NCBI RefSeq assembly: GCF_900113925.1
Contig: NZ_FORD01000006.1
Coordinates: 1-64,000, forward strand
Reading direction: 5' to 3'
Origin: Nitrosomonas sp. Nm34
Lineage (GTDB): Bacteria; Pseudomonadota; Gammaproteobacteria; Burkholderiales; Nitrosomonadaceae
DNA: 64,000 nucleotides
Below, piece after piece: positions 57,602-64,000 of the stretch (position 1 is its first letter; each line of letters begins with the position of its first letter). The position numbers were made by a program, and so were the translations under genes. The notes beneath the pieces were generated by a model. It made no database searches. It worked only from the letters and a program-made list of their open reading frames with translations, and was not told the DNA's origin.

Positions 57602-59017
57602 TTACAACCATTGTGCCCACAAACGCCCCGCCCTTTCCAGGATGCGCGTACTGATGGAACGTTTTCTCCATTTTTCTAACGTAACGAGCTTGGAAGATTT
57701 CAAATCATTCTCAAATAATGTTTGCATTTGCGTACCGAAATCCTGCCCCAGGATGACTGCGTTAATTTCCTGGTTGTTAAGGAAACTAAGCCAATCGAGG
57801 TTAGTTGAGCCTATAGTCGACCATACTCCGTCTATAAGCGTAGTTTTAGCATGTAATAATGTATCTTGCCGCACATAAATTTTTACACCGGCGCTCAATA
57901 GCTCATCAAAATATGAACGCGACGCATAATACACCAGGGCTGAATCTGTTTTCCCGGGTAATAATATTCTCACGTCTACTCTGCGCTTAGCCGCTGCCTT
58001 TAATGCAGCAAGCAAATGCGGATCTGGCACAAAATAAGCACTAGTCAGAAAGATCTGGGTTTCTGCACTATTAATAGCCGAAAGCAAAGTTACATAGATC
58101 GGGTTATAATCTTTTTCTGGCGAACTGCCGATCACGCGTATTACCTCAGAGCCCTTATTAGTGAGCTCAGGAAAATAATTTCGCTGGGCCAATGGTTCAC
58201 CTTTTTGCTCATTCCATATGGACATGAACAGCTTCTGAAATTCACTCACCACTGGGCCCACTATTTGCACATGGGTATCTCGCCACGGATTCCCACTTCT
58301 GGTTGATTTAGATCTGGCGGTTGATTTAGATTTGACGAGTGACCCTCTCGAGTACTCGGTGCTGATATTGGCACTACCCACAAAAGCAATCTGTCCATCA
58401 ACGATCAAAAGTTTTCGGTGATCACGTCGGGTAACCTGCCAGTTTTTTGGGGCAATAAGTGGATTGACAGGATTGAATTCGAGGACATTAACACCATTTT
58501 CTTTCAGTGAAGCGAAGAACTCACGGGGTGTATCAATAGATCCCACACTATCATAAATGAGATTTACTTGTACCCCGCTCTTTTGTTTTCTAATTAATAG
58601 TTCAGCAAAAAGATTACCAATTTCATCATTCTTGATAAAGTAAATCTCCATATTGATATGGTCCTTGGCATTCTCCATGGCAGCGTACATGGATCGATAA
58701 GTGTCTGGACTATCTATCAACAACTCTACTTTGTTGCCTGCCATAAGATGACTATCGACAATTTCCGATGCGAATGCCAGATGCCTATCGAAAATATGGG
58801 TCTCTACGTCATTATTTTTCAGTCTGGAAAGAATCTCGTTACTCTGCTTTTGAGATAAGGGTCCATGCGCGTCAAAAAGTTGTACAGGATGCGATGACTG
58901 CATTGCCATGTCTGGCACTATGAGGGGTATTGTTGAGCTACACCCTATAAGAAGGGTCAGGCAAAGAACTGCTAGAAGCCTAACAATCTTGATATACCTG
59001 ATTTTCTTTAAATACAT
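57602..59017 (-). CDS. Phospholipase D/cardiolipin synthase-like lipoprotein
   Basis: 471 aa. The N-terminus has a lipobox, LLIGC, so the protein is anchored on the outside of the cytoplasmic membrane or in the outer membrane. Two HKD motifs are present: RDHRKLLIVDGQIAFVGSAN and LLHAKTTLIDGVWSTIGSTN. The family includes cardiolipin synthases and phosphatidyl hydrolases; a lipobox is unusual for ClsA but seen in some ClsC-like and PLD proteins. The gene is alone on the minus strand downstream of proA. Confidence 0.88.
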   Translation of the reverse strand: MYLKKIRYIKIVRLLAVLCLTLLIGCSSTIPLIVPDMAMQSSHPVQLFDAHGPLSQKQSNEILSRLKNNDVETHIFDRHLAFASEIVDSHLMAGNKVELLIDSPDTYRSMYAAMENAKDHINMEIYFIKNDEIGNLFAELLIRKQKSGVQVNLIYDSVGSIDTPREFFASLKENGVNVLEFNPVNPLIAPKNWQVTRRDHRKLLIVDGQIAFVGSANISTEYSRGSLVKSKSTARSKSTRSGNPWRDTHVQIVGPVVSEFQKLFMSIWNEQKGEPLAQRNYFPELTNKGSEVIRVIGSSPEKDYNPIYVTLLSAINSAETQIFLTSAYFVPDPHLLAALKAAAKRRVDVRILLPGKTDSALVYYASRSYFDELLSAGVKIYVRQDTLLHAKTTLIDGVWSTIGSTNLDWLSFLNNQEINAVILGQDFGTQMQTLFENDLKSSKLVTLEKWRKRSISTRILERAGRLWAQWL

Positions 59018-59278
59018 TAGTTTTCCCTCTAAGCAGCTTTTTGTTAATTTTATGAATGAAAAAGTGGACTCAGCGAATATCCTCAGCGGTTAGCTTATTT
59101 GTGCAAGGTAAGCCTGAGCATTGTTCCCACGCCACATTATAGACAGGTGTTTTTTTATAGAGGTAACAATCTAGCCCAGTTTTCGTGAAGGGCAGTACTT
59201 TATAGAGAGGAGACTTGGAACGGAAGTTATCAACGGTTTTTTTTGCGTCCATCAACCGTTAAATACTGATGTGTCAAC

Positions 59279-60174
59279 ACTTTTCCGGACAAAAAGTTAA
59301 GTAACATTTTGCTGCAACTCGAATTCAACGGGTGCTATATATCCATTAGCTGAATGCAATCGCTCCCGGTTGTAAGACACTTTCACGACCGCCAGATACA
59401 ACCAGCTTTCCAGGGTATGAATATAAGTGAGATAGCCCACATATATACCTGATTTATCTGATCTCTGGAGAAAGGACGATCCGAGTAAGCAGGCGCAATA
59501 GGCAATTCATGCTTTGAATGGGGGTGGCTTTAAATCGACGTTTGGTTTTAAAGACCAGTCCGGCTTCCTTCATTAGCCGGCTTATTCGCCGCCGACCCAC
59601 GGATTGACCCTGGTGAGACATAGCTATTTTGAGACGGCGAGTGCCGTATGTATTCCGGCTTTTTTAAATACTTTAAATATCGCTGAGTTACCCATCTTCT
59701 CGTTCCCTGAAGGAAGGAATTCGATGCAGCCAATCATAGCAGGCACTCTGCGAGACCTGTAACAACCGGCACATCGATAACACGGCGAATTCACCCTGAT
59801 GCGGTTTGATCCAGGCTACTTCACCGTTGCCCCCCGGCAAAGTACGCGGCAGCCTCTTTTAATAGGTCGCGCTCCCCGGTTAGTCGGGCAGCCTCTTTTT
59901 TAGCCGCTTTAGCTCTTCATAGGGATGCTCGTCAGTGCGCACTGCCTTTATGTTATCAATCGGACGACTGTATTTACTTGTCCAAGGATGCAAGGTGGTT
60001 TCATTCACACCAATTTCCTTGGCGGTTTGGGCTACAGGTTTACCCGATTCTATGGCCAACTTTACCGAGGACTCCCTAAATTCAGCTGTCAGCTGTATAG
60101 ACTTTGGTTTTTTGTCAGATCATTTTAAACACATTCCTTCTTTCAGTTATTTTAAGGAATGTGTCCAGTTTAGT
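59279..60174 (-). mobile_element. Decayed IS3-family element
   Basis: About 896 bp, against about 1.2 kb for an intact element. On the minus strand pieces of orfA (KPVAQTAKEIGVNETTLHPW, EELKRLKKEAARLTGERD) and orfB (MSHQGQSVGRRRISRLMKE, then VKVSYNRERLHSANGYIAPV) are read in several frames, with frameshifts and an internal loss that includes most of the catalytic core. Putative ends ACTTTTCCGGACA and, reversed, ACTAAACTGGACA are imperfect inverted repeats. It cuts into the hsdM fragment. Confidence 0.8.
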
Positions 60175-60175
60175 G

Positions 60176-60370
60176 TAGCCACATCAGGGCGAAAGTGGTC
60201 TTGCGCAGATAGGCGCGTTTGCGGTCGAGTTCATCGGGCAGACGCTTGATAAAGAGCATACCAAAGATAAGTTCCTTGAATTCGCTCGCATCCATCTTGC
60301 CGCGCAGAATATCGGTGGCCTTGAAAAGAAAATTTTCAAGTTGGGAAAGAGTAATTTTTTCTTGCTTCAT
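60176..60370 (-). pseudogene. hsdM N-terminal fragment, truncated by the IS3 remnant
   Basis: From ATG 60370 about 62 codons are a near-textbook start of the type I methyltransferase subunit Hsd[21 protein letters not shown], then [20 protein letters not shown]. Similarity ends near 60190 and the frame stops in the end of the IS3 remnant. The rest of hsdM, and hsdS and hsdR, are not adjacent. Confidence 0.85.
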
Positions 60371-60699
60371 GGACAAGTTATTGCTCTGCCATCTGAATAG
60401 TGTGCACTACCTGTTTTAGGCTGTTTTTTTTCAGGAGATCCGTTAAGATTTCTTCGTGGATTTGAACATGGTTCCTTTTACTGAGGAATCTAGAATTGCA
60501 CTGAAATGTACACCAAAGTTTCATATAATCCAAGCTAACTAACCATTGAGAAAGAAAACAAGCATTGCCTGGGGCTGTGTACCAGGGATTCTTTTCAGCA
60601 GATGCCAGGTACATCGTTTGTATACGGCAGACGAAGGTATCGATTATTTTTAAACTTTTTGGGCCAATTAAACGGCCTGATTCGTTAGAGGGAAAGTAA
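60371..60699. other. Intergenic stretch
   Basis: About 330 bp between the hsdM fragment and the EVE-domain gene. A 78-codon minus-strand frame is open but unlike any family I know. The last bases hold GAGGGAAAG, the ribosome binding site of the next gene. Confidence 0.4.
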
Positions 60700-61155
60700 A
60701 TGCGTTACTGGTTAATGAAATCCGAACCAACAGAAGTCAGCATTGATGATCTGGCGGCAAGGCCCGGGCAGACCGTTGCATGGGATGGGGTAAGAAATTA
60801 TCAGGCGCGTAATTTTATGCGTAATCAAATGCAGGTTGGTGATCAGGCGTTTTTCTATCATTCCAGTTGCGCCGAGCCCGGTATTGTCGGCATCACCACA
60901 GTTTCCAAGCTCGCTTATCCCGATGTCACACAGTTCGATCCTAAAAGTAAATACTATGACCCCAAAGCCACGCCAGAAAGCCCTCGATGGTTTAATGTAG
61001 AAGTCACGCTCGTCAAAAAAACCCGCCTACTTTCCCTCAAGGAATTACGCAGTCACCCCGAACTCGCCAATATGAGAATCCTGCAAAAAGGCAATCGCTT
61101 ATCCATCACTCCCATCGACCCGGCAGAATGGGCATTTATTATGGGTATATTATGA
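60700..61155 (+). CDS. EVE-domain protein (THYN1-like)
   Basis: 151 aa and a complete single EVE domain: MRYWLMKSEPTEVSIDDLA, WDGVRNYQARNFM, VGDQAFFYHSSC and the EPGIVGI strand. EVE domains bind modified bases in DNA or RNA through the aromatic cage formed by this fold, like PUA/YTH relatives. Ribosome binding site GAGGGAAAG. Next to hsdM remnants, a role with modified DNA is possible but this family is also common in core genomes. Confidence 0.92.
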   Translation: MRYWLMKSEPTEVSIDDLAARPGQTVAWDGVRNYQARNFMRNQMQVGDQAFFYHSSCAEPGIVGITTVSKLAYPDVTQFDPKSKYYDPKATPESPRWFNVEVTLVKKTRLLSLKELRSHPELANMRILQKGNRLSITPIDPAEWAFIMGIL

Positions 61156-61230
61156 GCAAGTTGCTTTTATCGCTTGCAGCGATGCCATTTTTATTGCTAA
61201 AACTTAAGCTGAATACCTTAGCTAAATAGC

Positions 61231-62028
61231 ATGGAATGGTGGTTAATTTATTTATCGCTCGGCGCTGGGGTTGGTTTTCTCGCAGGTTTGCTGGGAATTG
61301 GCGGCGGCTTAGTCATTGTCCCTGTGCTGGCTTATATCTTTACCGCCCAGGATTTTCCGTCGGACCGTATTTTGCATCTGGCACTCGGTACCACTATGGC
61401 CACGATCATCTTCACTTCACTTGCCAGCTTGCGCATGCATCATGCGTATGGGGCGGTTAACTGGTGGGTCGTCAAGTATCTGGCGCCGGGCATTATCTTG
61501 GGAACCATGACAGGCTCTACGCTTGCTGGACAACTGTCCACTCAGGCATTAGGTATCATCTTCGTCATCTTCATTTATTATGCCGCAACACAAATGTGGC
61601 TTAACATTACACCCACTTCCCGTCATGCTCTACCTGGTAAATTTGGTATGGTGGCAGCAGGTAGTCTGATCGGCGCACTTTCCAGCCTGGTCGCGATTGG
61701 CGGAGGTCTGCTGACGGTGCCTTTTCTTTCCATGTGTAATGTCAAGCTGCAATACGCGATTGGCACATCGGCTGCAGTAGGTTTTCCGATCGCATTAGCA
61801 GGCACTATGGGTTACATCATTAATGGCTTGTTGCTGACGCAGCCGCTACCCGACTATAGCTTGGGTTATGTGTATCTGCCCGCACTCGGCTGGATTGCGG
61901 CAGCCAGCATGCTGACTGCTCCACTCGGAGCTAAAATTACGCATAAGATGAAAACAGCCACGCTTAGAAAAATATTTGTGATACTGCTTTATTTCCTGGG
62001 CACTAAAATGCTGTTCAATCTGTTTTAG
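61231..62028 (+). CDS. TSUP-family (TauE/SafE) permease
   Basis: 265 aa, eight or so hydrophobic helices in two halves, each with the G-rich motif (AGLLGIGGGLVIVPVL and SSLVAIGGGLLTVPFLS). Family members export sulfite or organosulfonates. No sulfur gene is adjacent. Predicted inner membrane location. Confidence 0.88.
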   Translation: MEWWLIYLSLGAGVGFLAGLLGIGGGLVIVPVLAYIFTAQDFPSDRILHLALGTTMATIIFTSLASLRMHHAYGAVNWWVVKYLAPGIILGTMTGSTLAGQLSTQALGIIFVIFIYYAATQMWLNITPTSRHALPGKFGMVAAGSLIGALSSLVAIGGGLLTVPFLSMCNVKLQYAIGTSAAVGFPIALAGTMGYIINGLLLTQPLPDYSLGYVYLPALGWIAAASMLTAPLGAKITHKMKTATLRKIFVILLYFLGTKMLFNLF

Positions 62029-62040
62029 GATTAGTAAGTT

Positions 62041-62931
62041 TTACTTGGTTAATCGATATAACGCTTCCTCATATCGCTCTATCGTTTGGGTAAGAATGTC
62101 CTCAGGAATAGCAGGTGCAGGAGGCTGCTTATTCCACTTGAGCTGCTCCAGCCAGTCACGAATGAATTGCTTATCATAACTTGGTGGATTTTTCCCAGGC
62201 TGGTATTGATCGGCCGGCCAGAAACGTGATGAATCTGGGGTCAACACCTCATCGATCAGGTAGAGATTGCCTGCCCCATCCTGGCCAAATTCGAATTTGG
62301 TATCAGCGATGATCACGCCGCGGGTAGCGGCATAATCGGCGGCTTCAGTATACAGTGCGATTGTTTTGCTGCGCACTTCTTGAGCAAGCGCTTGCCCCAT
62401 TAACTGTTCACATTGCTCAAATGAAATATTTTCATCATGGGCCCCTGCCACTGCCTTGGTAGAAGGCGTAAAAATAGCGCCTGTTGGTAGTTTTTCTGCT
62501 TCCTGTAAATTTTGCGGTAACATAATGCCGCTGATGGCTCCTGTTCGCTGATAATCTTTCCAACCTGAACCGACAATATAACCGCGCACGATTGCCTCGA
62601 TCGGCAACGGCTTTAATCGTTTGACAACAAAGGCGCGGTCGATCACCTGCTCGCGCTCTTCAGGTGCTACCACAGATTCAGGCGAAATGTCGGTTAAATG
62701 ATTAGGCAGGATGTGATGCAGCTTTTTGAACCAGAAATTGGATAATTTCGTCAAGACCTTACCTTTGCCAGGGACCGGTGTTGGCAATATCACATCGAAT
62801 GCTGACAGACGATCGGTCTGAACAATCAATAAATTATTCTCATCAACTGCATAAATATCACGCACTTTGCCCCGATGCAGCAAAGGCAAGCTTTTCAGGT
62901 TAGTTTCAAACAGGGCAATGGTATGAGTCAT
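62041..62931 (-). CDS. purC: SAICAR synthase
   Basis: 296 aa, the longer PurC form. [19 protein letters not shown] at the N-terminus, [20 protein letters not shown] and [20 protein letters not shown] are diagnostic. Catalyses ATP-dependent joining of aspartate to CAIR. It lies directly downstream of purK on the same strand. Confidence 0.97.
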   Translation of the reverse strand: MTHTIALFETNLKSLPLLHRGKVRDIYAVDENNLLIVQTDRLSAFDVILPTPVPGKGKVLTKLSNFWFKKLHHILPNHLTDISPESVVAPEEREQVIDRAFVVKRLKPLPIEAIVRGYIVGSGWKDYQRTGAISGIMLPQNLQEAEKLPTGAIFTPSTKAVAGAHDENISFEQCEQLMGQALAQEVRSKTIALYTEAADYAATRGVIIADTKFEFGQDGAGNLYLIDEVLTPDSSRFWPADQYQPGKNPPSYDKQFIRDWLEQLKWNKQPPAPAIPEDILTQTIERYEEALYRLTK

Positions 62932-62964
62932 GGATCAATTTTAATTAAATTCTTCAATAATAAT

Positions 62965-64000
62965 TTAGCAATTTTTTAACGATACCTTGATCGCTTCTGC
63001 TTGCTGCAAAGCCTGTTCAACCGTATCAGCGAGCACCGTAAAATGCCCCATTTTTCTGCCCGGCCTCGCTTCATGTTTGCCGTATAAATGGAGTTTGGCA
63101 TTGGGATTGCTTAATACCTTATTCCAATCCGGTTCTCCTGATTGCCACAGATCACCCAGCAAATTCACCATCACGACCGGCGTGTGCAGCGCAGTACTTC
63201 CTTGTGGCAGGCGGCACAATATCCGAGCTTGCTGCTCGAATTGCGAAGTAATACAGGCATCCAGGGTATAGTGGCCACTATTGTGCGGACGGGGCGCAAT
63301 TTCATTGATAAATAACCGCCCGTCGGTAAGCACAAAGAACTCGATGCAGAGCACCCCGCGGTAATCCAGTTTAATCGCTACCTCAGTGGCTATTTTTTTG
63401 GCGTGTTGCACAATGCCTTCTGGTATCCTGGCAGGAACAATACTCATATCGAGAATGCCATGCATATGCTGATTCTCAGCTACTGGAAACAGGCTGATCT
63501 CACCATCAAAGTCACGCGCAACAATCACGGAAATCTCACATGCAAGGGGTAACAATTGCTCCAGCACACAAGGCTGCTGTTGCAAGTAAGTGAAAGCATC
63601 CGATAATTCATGAGAAGTATGGATTCTTACCTGCCCTTTGCCATCATAACCGAACTGGCTGACTTTAAGGATGCCAGGAAAAAATAGCGCATCGATTGCA
63701 GCCGACAAATCATCCTTATTTTGAATCGCTAAAAAGGGCGCAACCGAAAAACCATTGGCTGCTAGAAACTGTTTTTCCAGCAGGCGGTTTTGTGCGATAG
63801 AAACACTTGTCGCAGGGGGACTCACGACACAATGTTGTTCCAGAAACCGCAGTACGTCCGCAGGCACATTTTCAAATTCCGTGGTGACGCCTGCACAGGT
63901 AGTACTGAGTTCATGTAAAGCAGTCACATCATGATAGTCCGCGCATAAATGCCGTTCAGCGATACTGCCAGCAGGGCTGCCTTCAGCAGGATCCAAAACC
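62965..64000 (-). CDS. purK: N5-carboxyaminoimidazole ribonucleotide synthase, partial
   Basis: About 345 codons, running off the right edge of the window. The visible part starts at LDPAEGSPAGSIAERHL-like sequence, which in full PurK follows about 35 residues of N-terminal Rossmann fold. ATP-grasp motifs include SQFGYDGKGQVRI, CIEFFVLTDGRLFINEIAPR and PHNSGHYTLDAC. Operon with purC, 33 bp apart. Confidence 0.96.
   Translation of the reverse strand, partial: VLDPAEGSPAGSIAERHLCADYHDVTALHELSTTCAGVTTEFENVPADVLRFLEQHCVVSPPATSVSIAQNRLLEKQFLAANGFSVAPFLAIQNKDDLSAAIDALFFPGILKVSQFGYDGKGQVRIHTSHELSDAFTYLQQQPCVLEQLLPLACEISVIVARDFDGEISLFPVAENQHMHGILDMSIVPARIPEGIVQHAKKIATEVAIKLDYRGVLCIEFFVLTDGRLFINEIAPRPHNSGHYTLDACITSQFEQQARILCRLPQGSTALHTPVVMVNLLGDLWQSGEPDWNKVLSNPNAKLHLYGKHEARPGRKMGHFTVLADTVEQALQQAEAIKVSLKNC

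Noticed and set aside
59070..59255. 61-codon minus-strand frame between the phospholipase D-like gene and the IS3 remnant
   Set aside because: Short, no family and no clear start signal; could be real but cannot be supported.

Overview
The window looks like chromosomal DNA of a betaproteobacterium, most plausibly a Nitrosomonas-type ammonia oxidiser. That is an inference from the protein families, from the SulP/universal-stress-protein pairs and from the heavily IS-decayed AT-rich stretches; no rRNA or ammonia-oxidation gene is present to prove it. Core housekeeping blocks alternate with accessory islands full of transposase remnants, small repeats and broken genes.

Region by region: (1) 1-2.6 kb holds a RES/Xre toxin-antitoxin pair flanked by two direct copies of a REP-like palindromic repeat, a possible HsdS remnant and an unknown secreted protein. 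(2) 3.0-9.7 kb holds the most interesting locus: five tightly packed genes for a VioB-type ferritin-like protein, a LodA/GoxA-like quinone-cofactor oxidase split into two overlapping genes, a radical SAM/SPASM maturase and a LodB/QhpG-like flavoprotein. (3) 9.7-14.8 kb holds an RNase H-like protein, SelO, PpnP, a MnmM-like methyltransferase overlapping a MnmC2-like oxidoreductase, a HopJ-family protein and a glycine-zipper lipoprotein. (4) 14.8-21.1 kb holds a duplicated UspA + SulP anion-transporter module. (5) 21.1-31.5 kb holds a decayed Mg2+ P-type ATPase, a NarL-type two-component system, lipoproteins, a di-haem cytochrome c peroxidase-like protein and an IS30 remnant. (6) 31.5-37.2 kb holds an IS630 element with visible ends, an IS982 element, and duplicated Gly/Ser-rich secreted proteins around a His-rich one.

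(7) 37.2-41.2 kb is a bacterial NHEJ operon (Ku, LigD and two small followers). (8) 41.7-42.1 kb has tRNA-His, tRNA-Arg and tRNA-Pro. (9) 42.6-47.4 kb is the glycine cleavage operon gcvT-gcvH-gcvPA-gcvPB behind a tandem glycine riboswitch with a terminator. A lipoyl-domain dihydrolipoamide dehydrogenase (54.3-56.0 kb) could serve as its L protein. (10) 47.4-59.0 kb is mostly core: PfkB kinase, PlsC, ApaH, DapB, BamE, Fur, LysR, LpdA, ProA and a phospholipase D-like lipoprotein. (11) 59.3-60.4 kb is an IS3 remnant truncating an hsdM gene. (12) 60.7-64.0 kb holds an EVE-domain protein, a TSUP permease, purC and the 3' part of purK, which leaves the window.

A family of about 100-bp MITE-like palindromic elements is scattered over the first 33 kb (seven copies seen). 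One copy is itself interrupted by a second 143-bp element with a TAA duplication.
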